Shown piece after piece: positions 26,592 through 35,147 of a stretch of DNA of 64,000 nucleotides. The notes beneath the pieces were generated by a model. It did no database searches and was not told the origin of the DNA. It saw only the letters and a program-made list of their open reading frames with translations. The stretch is from Acidobacteriota bacterium (GTDB lineage Bacteria; Acidobacteriota; Thermoanaerobaculia; Thermoanaerobaculales; Thermoanaerobaculaceae). A program made the translations under genes and the position numbers. The stretch covers positions 31,481 through 95,480 of the forward strand of contig JACQZW010000078.1 in NCBI GenBank assembly GCA_016213675.1, written 5' to 3'. Position 1 is the first letter of the stretch. Each line of letters starts with the position of its first letter.

Positions 26592-29500
26592 CTACTGTCT
26601 CGACCCAACAGCCGGCCAGTCGTAGGTGTTGGCCTTGATGGCGTGGTAGCTGGCGTCGAGGGTGGGGGAGAGGAGCAGGAGGGCGGCGATGCGGCGGGTC
26701 ATCGCGGTGACGTGGCGGACCTCGTCGGCGGTGAGGTCGCGGCCGAGGAGGTCGCGCTCGCGGTACGACAGCCACTTCTTGATCACCTGGTAGCCACCGA
26801 TGGTGTAGGTCCAGACGTTCGCCGGCACGCAGCGCCAGTACGCCAGTTCGTTGAGGAACACGTCGCAGCATGTCTCGCCGAGCAACGTGAACGCCTGCTC
26901 GGGCGACAGGCCGAGCGGCGCCGCGCCCCGGCCGATGGCGTCGCGCTCGGCGGCGGTGTAGGCGCGTTCGAGCAACCGGCCCTTGCCGGGCATGGTGATG
27001 CCGCCCTTGCCGGGGTGGCCCCAGCCGGCGGTGACGGCGAGGTCGCCGGCGGCGGGATTCAGCGCCCCGCCGGACGCGCTCGCCACGCCGCCGAGCACGC
27101 GCAGCTCGGGGCGGACCGTCCCAGTCGTGACGCCCGCGACCTCGGCCTCGGTGTCGAGCAGCGCGGCCACCTGGCAGCCGAGCGCCGCCGACGCCTCAAG
27201 CAAGTCGCGGCTCGCCGGCAGCGGGATGCGCGGCCAGTCCTGCCAGAGCGCGCCTGAATTCTCCGACAAGTACGTGCGGCTGTGCCCAGTAGCAAGGGCG
27301 TGGAACCAGAGCGGGTTGGCATCCGGGCTTGGCCCGCCGCCTTGGGCCAGGTCAATCCCAGTCAGGTAATGCAGGGCCATGCCTGAGAGGTTGGGGCTGA
27401 CACCAGGCTCACCCTGGTTGCCAAAAAGGCTGCCGTGCCCTGGCGTGTTCTGCACAATCCGAGGGAAACACGCGCTGCCAGGCCGCGTTAGGTGTCGGTC
27501 AGGCAGATGCCTCGTCACGTAGAACGGAGTGCCCTCGACTTGGCGCTCGCCCTTCTGACGCGACGTGAGGAACCCGCCGGCACTGGCGCAAGCTGGAAGA
27601 AGATCCTCACGGGGTCTTTCGAGCAGCGCCGCCTCTGCGTGCCAGTAAAGGTGCCGGTCGTCGAAGGGTCGGTAGGCGAACCGCACGAACGCACCGCTGC
27701 TGATTCCGGTCGAGAGCAGTTCGCGGCGAGCCTGTGTTGGGTCGAAACGCTCAGAGCGAACCATCAACGAAACAGTTTCGCGCTGGAGCTCACCGTCTTC
27801 AACGCTGGGGTCGAAGTAGCGCCTCATGCGGCTCTGGAGGACCTGGAGGTCTATTTCGACGAGGTCAAGGTCCCGGCCGGTCTGCACACCCGGGAACGAC
27901 GTGGGGATCAACTCGGGCAGCAAAGGCCAGGTCAAGTAGGCGGCGCCAGTACTGATCGTCGTAAGCGGGTAGCCTAGAGCTGCCTCCGGGGCCAGAGCCG
28001 TGTACGACCCGGTCGGGATTCCCAACGATTCTGCTCCAAGCTGCGCCAGCTTCTCCTTGCCCCAAAGGTGACGGAACTCGAGTGTCGGCTCGTCCTGGTG
28101 GTCCCGACTGCGAACGAGCGCCGCGATCGAGGTTCCGACCTGGATGCCCTCGTGGCTCCACTCGCTCGAGAACACGCTGGGATCGGGCTCGCCTTCGGGG
28201 GTGAGCTTGCCGGTCTTGTACTTGTCGCCGTTGAGGCAGTCGATCCAGATGCGGTCGAAGACATCGAGGAAGTGCTCGCGCATGCCCGTGAACGAGAGCC
28301 CGTCGAGCCACGAGTAGTTCGAGATGAAGCACACCACGCCGCGGCCCGTGCCCTCGACGATCTTGCGCTCGGCCATGCGGAAGAAGCGCACGTAGAGGTC
28401 GTTGAGGCCCTGGCCCTGCGGCTTGGGCGCGCGCGTCGTGGTGCGGTAGGCGTTGGTGAGGTCGCGTTCCTCGGCGACCGCGACGCCGGCGAAGCCGTTG
28501 TACGGCGGGTTGCCGAGGATGACGAGGATCGGCTGATCGCGCTTGACGTGCTCGGCGGCCTCGCGCTCCTCCTCGAGGTCAGGGAACGGCAGCACCCTCT
28601 GCTTGGCGCCGGTCGGCGGCTCCCAGCCGGTGAGGGCGTTGGTCAGGTAGACGCCGACGCGCTCGTGGTCGCCGCCGAGCGGCGCGCCGAGGTTGGCGAG
28701 GAGCAGGCCGAGCTGGAGGTGGGCGACGACGAACGACGCAGGGAGGATCTCGAAGCCGAAGATGCGCTCCTGGGCGGCGCGTTTGAGGTCGTTGGCGAGC
28801 AGCGCATCGCCCCCCTTCTCCTTGAGCGTCGCCGCGACGCGCTTGAGCACCTCGACGAGGTAGGTCCCGGTGCCGCAGCACGGGTCGAGGACGACGACGT
28901 TGGGATCGGCGAGGCCGTCGGCGACGTCCAGCTCCTCGCGCAGGACGGTGTCGACGCGAGCAACCTGGTACTGGACGATCTCGCGCGGGGTGTACCAGAC
29001 GCCGAGCTGCTTGCGGAGCTCCGGGTCGAACGCCTCGAGGAACGGCTCGTAGAAGTACTGCACCGCGAGGCCTTCCTCGAAGCGCTGGAAGAACTGCACG
29101 CGATCGACCCGGTTGAGCGCGCGGCAGGCGCTGTCGACCAGCTCGACGAGGTCGAGCGGCTGAAGCGCCATCGGCGACGAGATCTGGTGGAACAGCGTGC
29201 GCAACACCGGCAGCTCGATGCTCCAGGAGGCGGTCCGCCAGTCGAACACGGCGGTGCGGTCGTCGCGCCGCTGTTCGCGCGCCCACAGCACCCACGCCGA
29301 GAAGACGCCGTAGAACAGCGTTTGGACCAAGGTCGAGCGGAAGAAGTGCTCGCCCTTCTCGCCCTCGAAGTGCATGGCGAGCGATTCCTCGAGCGCGCTC
29401 CGCAACGTGGCGAGCGCCGGCAGATCGACGTGCTCGATGCGGGCCCGCGCGTCGCGCGCGTACGAGGCGAGGAACGCCGCGACGTCCTGCGGCGCCGCCA

Positions 29501-30044
29501 GCGGGGCCGCGTGGAGCATGACGCGCCGGAGGCACTCGACGAGTCGCGGACCCTCGCGCTGCGCCATCGCCCGGGGGTGGCGGATCGCATCCCAGAACGC
29601 CCGCTCGTCGGCGGCGAGCGAGATGTGCTCGAGGCGTACGGGACGGCCGTCGGGTTCGAGGCCAAACAGGGCGAACTCCCGAAGGTTGGTGACGAGGACC
29701 TGGCGGTAGCGCGCAAGGTAGCGGGCGACCTGCGTGGTCGAGGCGACCTGCTCGACGTCCTCGCTCGCGGGCTTGACCTCGATCGCGCCGCGAGAGGGCA
29801 CCTGGCCGGCGAGTGCGTCGGCTTCGGTCGTCCGGCGGAGCTGGTCGGCGGTGAACAGGCCGCCGTCGGGTAGGCCCGCGCCGACGTCGCTCGGGTGAAT
29901 GACGCAGCGCACCTTGGGCTTGAGTGTCTTGCCGACCTCGTTCAGCAGGTTCGACAGGGCCGGATACGACGACGTTTCGGGCACGCCGACGCCAGAGAGG
30001 GTGATGGCACGGAGCTGCTCGAGGTACGCCTCAACTGGGTCCAT
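26592..30044 (-). CDS. single-chain restriction-modification enzyme (PD-(D/E)XK nuclease plus N6-adenine methylase)
   Basis: 1150 residues. The N-terminal domain has a PD-(D/E)XK signature: PDGG (Asp60) and AIEVK (Glu89, Lys91). A helical spacer (residues 150-345) leads to GVWYTPREIVQYQV and the methylase core, with SAM-binding DPCCGTGTY (387-395) and catalytic NPPY (512-515). The C-terminal 450 residues should hold target recognition; part of that DNA (about 27250-28100) is visibly less GC-rich than the rest. No helicase motifs are seen, so this is closer to type IIG than to full type ISP enzymes such as LlaGI. BREX PglX is an alternative, but no other BREX gene is present. It lies directly upstream of rdrAB in a defence block. 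Confidence 0.8.
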   Translation of the reverse strand: MDPVEAYLEQLRAITLSGVGVPETSSYPALSNLLNEVGKTLKPKVRCVIHPSDVGAGLPDGGLFTADQLRRTTEADALAGQVPSRGAIEVKPASEDVEQVASTTQVARYLARYRQVLVTNLREFALFGLEPDGRPVRLEHISLAADERAFWDAIRHPRAMAQREGPRLVECLRRVMLHAAPLAAPQDVAAFLASYARDARARIEHVDLPALATLRSALEESLAMHFEGEKGEHFFRSTLVQTLFYGVFSAWVLWAREQRRDDRTAVFDWRTASWSIELPVLRTLFHQISSPMALQPLDLVELVDSACRALNRVDRVQFFQRFEEGLAVQYFYEPFLEAFDPELRKQLGVWYTPREIVQYQVARVDTVLREELDVADGLADPNVVVLDPCCGTGTYLVEVLKRVAATLKEKGGDALLANDLKRAAQERIFGFEILPASFVVAHLQLGLLLANLGAPLGGDHERVGVYLTNALTGWEPPTGAKQRVLPFPDLEEEREAAEHVKRDQPILVILGNPPYNGFAGVAVAEERDLTNAYRTTTRAPKPQGQGLNDLYVRFFRMAERKIVEGTGRGVVCFISNYSWLDGLSFTGMREHFLDVFDRIWIDCLNGDKYKTGKLTPEGEPDPSVFSSEWSHEGIQVGTSIAALVRSRDHQDEPTLEFRHLWGKEKLAQLGAESLGIPTGSYTALAPEAALGYPLTTISTGAAYLTWPLLPELIPTSFPGVQTGRDLDLVEIDLQVLQSRMRRYFDPSVEDGELQRETVSLMVRSERFDPTQARRELLSTGISSGAFVRFAYRPFDDRHLYWHAEAALLERPREDLLPACASAGGFLTSRQKGERQVEGTPFYVTRHLPDRHLTRPGSACFPRIVQNTPGHGSLFGNQGEPGVSPNLSGMALHYLTGIDLAQGGGPSPDANPLWFHALATGHSRTYLSENSGALWQDWPRIPLPASRDLLEASAALGCQVAALLDTEAEVAGVTTGTVRPELRVLGGVASASGGALNPAAGDLAVTAGWGHPGKGGITMPGKGRLLERAYTAAERDAIGRGAAPLGLSPEQAFTLLGETCCDVFLNELAYWRCVPANVWTYTIGGYQVIKKWLSYRERDLLGRDLTADEVRHVTAMTRRIAALLLLSPTLDASYHAIKANTYDWPAVGSRQ

Positions 30045-30109
30045 GGGCGCGGCTCCCGACTCCGACTCGGATGCGGCGAGTTCTCACACAGCAGTCAATC
30101 ATTGCCGCG

Positions 30110-30139
30110 ATTGTGTCGGATCGGGCTGGCGCTGTCCAA
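30110..30139 (-). promoter_or_regulatory. possible promoter of the restriction-modification gene
   Basis: On the minus strand TTGGAC (30139-30134) and CACAAT (30115-30110) are 18 bases apart, about 65 bases before the ATG at 30044. The match is moderate. Confidence 0.35.
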
Positions 30140-30185
30140 TCGAGTCAGAGCGGGACGCCCGTTACCGGCCCGCCGCCGTGAGCGG

Positions 30186-30671
30186 TCAGGGGTGGGGGAT
30201 CGGGGTCTGCTGGAGCTTCCGCGGGTCGCGGAGGGTCTCCTTGTAGACGTTGTTGTGCTCGTCGTCTTCCTTGATCAGGTTGTCGCAGTCGACGAAGATC
30301 TCGAGCTCGAGGCCGTAGCGAGCGAATCCGCCCCAGCTTCCCGACATCGTCTGGACGTTCCTCCGGCCGGCCCCCAGCGGCGGCACTTCTCCCCACATCG
30401 CGTCCCCGCCCTGGAACCTCATCACGAACCGCACCGTCTTGGTCGTTGCCTTGGTGCCGACGTTCATGAAGGTGAAGATCGGGAAATAGCTGGGCGAGCC
30501 GGTGGTGCCGATGTCCACGGCCTTGAGGTCGAAGCCGGTGCTCGGCGGCGCGAATGCGGTCGGGGTCCTGCCGGGCCGCGTCGTTCCAGGTGTGGGTTTG
30601 TCATCGGCCACGGTTGCAGAAGCCGTGAGAACCAGGGCTGCGAGTGCCAGGAGCGTACGTCCGGTCTTCAT
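30186..30671 (-). CDS. small secreted CARDB-like protein
   Basis: 161 residues. The ATG at 30671 follows GGAGGGG. The signal peptide is MKTGRTLLALAALVLTASATVA, then a low-complexity linker and one beta-sandwich: FDLKAVDIGTTG, PIFTFMNVGTKATTKTVRFV, and the closing IFVDCDNLIKEDDEHNNVYKE. The DxxxxxxExxExNN ending is the CARDB hallmark. It has no catalytic motif. It resembles in style, not obviously in sequence, the larger protein at 17528-18439; the two bracket the defence block. An extracellular binding role is a guess. Confidence 0.7.
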   Translation of the reverse strand: MKTGRTLLALAALVLTASATVADDKPTPGTTRPGRTPTAFAPPSTGFDLKAVDIGTTGSPSYFPIFTFMNVGTKATTKTVRFVMRFQGGDAMWGEVPPLGAGRRNVQTMSGSWGGFARYGLELEIFVDCDNLIKEDDEHNNVYKETLRDPRKLQQTPIPHP

Positions 30672-30955
30672 GTGATCCCCTCCAAAGTGCGGCTTTACTG
30701 AGGATAACGCGGACCGGGCCGTAACCGCACACGGCTCCCCGTGCTCGGTAGTGAGCCCGGAGGCGGGGACGGCGATGTCCGGGTTTTGTACGGTGCCGGC
30801 GCTGTCGCCGCCTCCGTGCGTCCTACGCTTCACGACCGCGGCGATCTCGGCGAGACTCGCTTTCGATCAAAGAGTGGAAGCCTGACCGCCCCTCACCTCC
30901 GGCGAACCGGACGTCGGCCGCGGGTGCAGCGGGCAGACGCGGGGAGGACGACGCG

Positions 30956-31360
30956 GTGAGCACGAGGAATGTCACGTCGGGTGCGAGAGGCCGGCACACG
31001 CGCCGCGCCGCGTACGCGCTCGTCGTCGTTCTCCTGGCGCCGGTACTTCCCCACCTCCTCGCGCCCTCGCACGGGCGCGCCCACGACTGCCGGTGCGGGT
31101 GCGACACGGGGGCCGGCAAACAGTGCGGCTGCTGCCCGGCGCGTCCGGTGGCCGGCACGGTGTGCATCAGCGACGGCGGGTGCGGCGGATCGGCCCCCGC
31201 CGACGTTCGGATTCAACACGAGGTTCGCGCCGCCCTCCTGCCCGTAGCTCCGCGCCTGTTCAGAGAGTCTCTCGACGAGCCTCACCCTCCCAGCCGTGAC
31301 GGGTCGCTTCACGCTGCGCCCCGCGCCCTGCCCGATCCGGTTCCGCGTCTGACCTCCTGA
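30956..31360 (+). CDS. small membrane-anchored Cys-rich protein
   Basis: 134 residues from a GTG preceded by GGGGAGGA. An N-terminal hydrophobic segment (AAYALVVVLLAPVLPHLLAP) is followed by a cysteine cluster: HDCRCGCDTGAGKQCGCC, with more Cys in CISDGGCGG (eight or more cysteines over about 40 residues). The rest is Pro/Arg-rich and low in complexity. I do not recognise the family. Cys-rich exported peptides next to a TonB receptor often handle metal, and the two following genes fit that idea, but it is inference. Confidence 0.55.
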   Translation: MSTRNVTSGARGRHTRRAAYALVVVLLAPVLPHLLAPSHGRAHDCRCGCDTGAGKQCGCCPARPVAGTVCISDGGCGGSAPADVRIQHEVRAALLPVAPRLFRESLDEPHPPSRDGSLHAAPRALPDPVPRLTS

Positions 31361-31458
31361 TCTGTCCGCCCAACGCAGGGCGTGCCGTCGGCCAGCCCGC
31401 CGGCCCGCCCCCACGGGTCCGCTTCCGGCCTCGCCGGGAGCCACGGAGGAGGTTCGTT

Positions 31459-33849
31459 ATGACATGGAAACTCACGTTTGTACGCGGGCGGTCGGCCCTG
31501 GCGGCCGTGCCCACGGCTCTCCTGTTGCTCTTGGCAGTCGTCGCAACCGGGACGGCCGGCGCGGCTGCCGACACCGGCGGCCTGGCCACGGTCGAGGGCA
31601 GGGTCGTCGACGACAACGGTGCCGCGATGCCGGGCCTGACGGTGCGCCTGTCGGGCGACGCCGTGCCGCAACGGATCGAGCAGCAGTCCGCCCAGGACGG
31701 CGGCTTCCGCTTCGCCGGGCTCACGCCCGCCCGCTACCTGGTCCACCTCGAGATCAACGGCCTGGAGCTCGCCGCCCCCACCGAGGTCGGGGTGCTCCCC
31801 GACCGGACGGAGCGCGTCACGCTGACGGTCCCGCGATCGTTCTCCGCCGAGCTCACGGTCACGGAGACGCGCGAGCCGGAGCTGCTCCGGCACGTTCCTG
31901 CGGCGGTCGGCGTCATCGGCCACGACGAGATCGCGGCGAACCGGGCGACCCACCCCGGCCAGCTCCTCGGCCAGGTCCCGGGGGTGTGGATCAACCAGAC
32001 CAGCGGCGAGGGTCACATGGCGGCGATCCGCCAGCCCCTGACCACCAACCCCGTCTACCTCTACCTCGAGGACGGGGTGCCGACGCGGTCGACCGGGTTC
32101 TTCAACCACAACGCGCTCTACGAGGTGAACATCCCGATGGCCGAGAGCGTCGAGGTGACCCGCGGACCGGGCTCGGCGCTGTACGGCAGCGACGCCATCG
32201 GCGGGGTGATCAACGTGACGACGCGCTCGCCGTTCTCCAGCCCCGGCGCCCAGGCCACCCTCGACGCCGGCTCGTTCGGCTGGCGCCGGGCGCTGCTCTC
32301 AGCCGACCTCGCCGGGGAGCGCCAGGCGGTGCGCCTCGACGCCAACCTGTCGCACTCGGACGGCTGGCGGGACGCGACCGGCTACGACCGCCAGTCGTTC
32401 ACGCTCCGCTGGGACGCCATCGTCGGCGAGCGGACCTTCGTGAAGACGGTCGTCGCGTACAGCGGGATCGACCAGCAGACCGCGGGCAGCTCGGTGCTGT
32501 CGCGGGCCGACTACGAGGACGACCCGACCCTCAACCTGACGCCGATCTCGTTCCGCGAGGTGGAGGCGCTGCGCCTGTCCACCGAGGTCGCCCGCGAGGG
32601 CGAGACGTACCGCCTGTCGGTGATCCCGTACGTCCGGGTGGACAGCATGGACATCCTGCCCAACTGGTCGCTCACCTACGATCCGACCGTCTACACCACC
32701 GAGAACAACTCGTTTGGCGTGCTCGCCAAAGTCAGCCGCTCGTTCGAGCCGTGGCGGACCGCCGTGAGCGCCGGGTTCGACGTCGACCTCTCGCCCGGCG
32801 GCCGCGTCGAGGACCGCATCGCCCCCGGAGCCACGGTGCTGCCCGGCGGCCAGCGCGTGTTCACCAGCTACACCGTGGGCGCCCGCGTCTACGACTACGA
32901 CGTGACCTACCTCGGCGTCGCGCCGTACCTGCACGCCGAGTTCTCCCCGACCGAGAAGCTGCGCGTCACGGCGGGACTGCGCTACGACCACTCCGAGTAC
33001 GACTACGAGGACCACCTGACCACGCCCGACACCCCGGCCCACCGCCGGCCGGCCAGCGGCGGCGTGTCGTACAGCCACCTCAGCCCGAAGCTCGGCCTGA
33101 CTTACGACCTGTCGCCGGACCTGTCCGTCTACGCCGCGTACCGCAACGCCTTCCGGGCGCCGTCCGAGGGCCAGGTCTTCCGCCAGGGATCGGCGCGGAA
33201 CACCATCGGCCTCGCGCCGGTCAAGGCCGACAACCTCGAGGCCGGCGTCCGCTGGCAGCCGTTCCGAGGCTGGCGGCTGGACGCGTCGCTCTACCGACTC
33301 GAGAAGCGCGACGACATCCTGTCGTACCGGAACCCTGCCGACGGGGCCACCGAGGCCGTCAACGCCGGGAGGACCCGGCACCAGGGGCTCGAGCTGGGCC
33401 TGTCCGGACCGCTGGCGAGCTGGCTCACCGTGGCGCTGGCTGGCTCGCACGCCACCCACACGTACGAGGAGTGGGCGGTCGACCCGCTGCGGGGGATCGA
33501 CTACAGCGGCAACGAGATGGAGACGGCGCCGCGGGACATCGCGCGCCTCGCGCTGACGGCCGCGCCGGCGTTCGCCCGGGGCGGCAGCCTGACGGTCGAG
33601 GGCGAGCACCTCGGCAGCTACTGGATGGACGCCGCCAACACCCCCAGCTACGAGGGGCACACGCTGCTCCACCTGCGCGCCTCGATGCCGATCCCGGGCG
33701 GGCTGGTCGCCTTCGCGCGGGTCAGCAACGTGACCGACGAGCGCTACGCCGAGACGTCGTCGTACACCACCTTCCGGGGCGAGGAGCTCGCGCCCGGCCT
33801 GCCGCGGGCGTTCTTCGTCGGCGTCGAGCTCGACTGGGGGCGGCGATGA
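31459..33849 (+). CDS. TonB-dependent outer-membrane receptor
   Basis: 796 residues. A signal peptide (to about residue 37) is followed by a carboxypeptidase-regulatory-like domain (about 45-115: VEGRVVDDNGAAMPGLTVRL). Next comes the plug (about 140-250), with HPGQLLGQVPGVWIN and VEVTRGPGSALYGSDAIGGV, the classic plug motif. The C-terminal 22-strand barrel ends AFFVGVELDW. It is of the vitamin B12/iron/copper size class. A strong GGAGGAGG precedes the ATG. The stop overlaps the start of the His-rich lipoprotein gene (ATGA), so the two are made together; metal or metal-complex uptake is the likely role. Confidence 0.9.
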   Translation: MTWKLTFVRGRSALAAVPTALLLLLAVVATGTAGAAADTGGLATVEGRVVDDNGAAMPGLTVRLSGDAVPQRIEQQSAQDGGFRFAGLTPARYLVHLEINGLELAAPTEVGVLPDRTERVTLTVPRSFSAELTVTETREPELLRHVPAAVGVIGHDEIAANRATHPGQLLGQVPGVWINQTSGEGHMAAIRQPLTTNPVYLYLEDGVPTRSTGFFNHNALYEVNIPMAESVEVTRGPGSALYGSDAIGGVINVTTRSPFSSPGAQATLDAGSFGWRRALLSADLAGERQAVRLDANLSHSDGWRDATGYDRQSFTLRWDAIVGERTFVKTVVAYSGIDQQTAGSSVLSRADYEDDPTLNLTPISFREVEALRLSTEVAREGETYRLSVIPYVRVDSMDILPNWSLTYDPTVYTTENNSFGVLAKVSRSFEPWRTAVSAGFDVDLSPGGRVEDRIAPGATVLPGGQRVFTSYTVGARVYDYDVTYLGVAPYLHAEFSPTEKLRVTAGLRYDHSEYDYEDHLTTPDTPAHRRPASGGVSYSHLSPKLGLTYDLSPDLSVYAAYRNAFRAPSEGQVFRQGSARNTIGLAPVKADNLEAGVRWQPFRGWRLDASLYRLEKRDDILSYRNPADGATEAVNAGRTRHQGLELGLSGPLASWLTVALAGSHATHTYEEWAVDPLRGIDYSGNEMETAPRDIARLALTAAPAFARGGSLTVEGEHLGSYWMDAANTPSYEGHTLLHLRASMPIPGGLVAFARVSNVTDERYAETSSYTTFRGEELAPGLPRAFFVGVELDWGRR

Positions 33850-35138
33850 GGCGGAGCGGCGCCGCCGTCCTGGCGCTGGCGGCAACCGGCCTGGCCGTCT
33901 CGTGCGGTGGCGTCCCGGCTCCGGCCGGCACCCACGACGCGCACCACGACGGCCACCACGCCGGTCACGAGGCCGGTGCTGCCGCGGGCCTGCCCCGCCG
34001 TGCCGGGGAGGTCCGTGGACCGGCGGCCGGGTCCTCGGCGTTCCCCACCGTCACCTTCGCCGGCGATGGCCGTCTGTGGGCGGCCTGGGTCGAGGGGGGA
34101 CAGGTGTGGGCGAGCTCGTCCGCGGGCCGCGGGGCGAGCTGGGCGCCGGCCGTTGCGGTCAGCCCGGCGGACGAGGAGATCGACGCCAACGGCGAGGCGC
34201 GACCCAAGATCGCCGTCGGCCCGGGTGGCGAGGCGTACGTCTCGTACACCCGCAAGGGCACGCGGCCGTACACCGGCGAGGTCCGCTTCGCCCGCTCCCT
34301 CGACGGCGGCGCCGGCTTCTCCGCGCCCCTCACCGTCAACGCGCCTCCCGACGACAGCGGCCACCGCTTCGACACGCTCGCGGTCGGGCCGGACGGCACG
34401 ATCACCATGGTGTGGATCGACAAGCGCGACCGCGACATCGAGACGGCGGCCGGCCGGCCGTACGTCGGGGCGGCGCTGTACGCCGCCGTGTCGACGGACC
34501 GCGGCGCGACCTTCTCGACCAACCGCGCCTTGCTCGACCACGCCTGCGAGTGCTGCCGGATCGCCGCCGCCGGCCTCGGCGACGGCCGGGTCGCGCTGCT
34601 CTGGCGCCACGTCTTCGGCGCGAAGACCCGCGACCACGCCCTCGTCGTGCTCGCCCCCGACGGCGCGCCGGGGCCGCTGCGGCGGGCCACCTTCGACGGC
34701 TGGGAGCTCGACGGCTGCCCGCACCACGGCCCGTCGCTCGCCGCCGGACCGGACGGCACACTCCACCTCGCCTGGTTCACCGGCGCCGGCGCCGGCGGGA
34801 AGGGGATCTTCTACGGGCGCAGCGCCGACGGGGGCGAGACGGTCTCGAGCCCGACGCGGCTTGCGGCATCGGCCTCGGCCGGCCACCCGGCGGTGCTGGC
34901 GACGGCGTCGGGGGTGTGGGTCGCGTGGCTGGAGCCTGCTGCCGCAGGTTCGACGGTGCGCGCGATCCGCTCGCGCGACGGCGGGCGGAGCTTCGGTCCG
35001 CCGGTCGAGCTCGCGACCTCCGCGGGCGCCGGCGACCATCCGTTCCTGCTCGCCGACCGGGGGCGGGCCGTCCTCGCGTGGTTCACCGAGCGCGAGGGGC
35101 TCGTGCTCCTCGATCTCGAGGGATCCGGCCGCGGCTGA
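33846..35138 (+). CDS. His-rich lipoprotein with a sialidase-like BNR propeller
   Basis: 430 residues. A lipobox (LAVSC, Cys20) marks a lipoprotein. A histidine cluster THDAHHDGHHAGHEAG (29-44) follows, a plausible metal-binding tail. The rest is a beta-propeller with Asp-box repeats (SLDGGAGF, STDRGATF, SADGGET, SRDGGRSF), as in exo-alpha-sialidases. Catalytic Arg triad and nucleophile Tyr cannot be assigned, so enzyme activity is doubtful. Two odd insertions, HACECC (232-237) and DGCPHHG (289-295), add further possible metal ligands. The gene overlaps that of the TonB receptor; it may be a surface partner for the same ligand. Confidence 0.7.
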   Translation: MRRSGAAVLALAATGLAVSCGGVPAPAGTHDAHHDGHHAGHEAGAAAGLPRRAGEVRGPAAGSSAFPTVTFAGDGRLWAAWVEGGQVWASSSAGRGASWAPAVAVSPADEEIDANGEARPKIAVGPGGEAYVSYTRKGTRPYTGEVRFARSLDGGAGFSAPLTVNAPPDDSGHRFDTLAVGPDGTITMVWIDKRDRDIETAAGRPYVGAALYAAVSTDRGATFSTNRALLDHACECCRIAAAGLGDGRVALLWRHVFGAKTRDHALVVLAPDGAPGPLRRATFDGWELDGCPHHGPSLAAGPDGTLHLAWFTGAGAGGKGIFYGRSADGGETVSSPTRLAASASAGHPAVLATASGVWVAWLEPAAAGSTVRAIRSRDGGRSFGPPVELATSAGAGDHPFLLADRGRAVLAWFTEREGLVLLDLEGSGRG

Positions 35139-35147
35139 CCGTCGGCT

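Noticed and set aside
26350..26871. N-terminal extension of RdrA to 26871
   Set aside because: It overlaps the methylase gene in another frame; a strong Shine-Dalgarno and promoter point to the ATG at 26349.
28068..29873. 601-codon plus-strand frame
   Set aside because: Antisense to the methylase core, which has SAM-binding and NPPY motifs.
26592..30044. BREX PglX identity
   Set aside because: No BrxA/B/C, PglZ or BrxL genes are nearby, and the N-terminus is a PD-(D/E)XK nuclease rather than PglX-like.
33846..35138. True exo-alpha-sialidase
   Set aside because: Asp boxes are present, but the arginine triad and nucleophile tyrosine could not be assigned.
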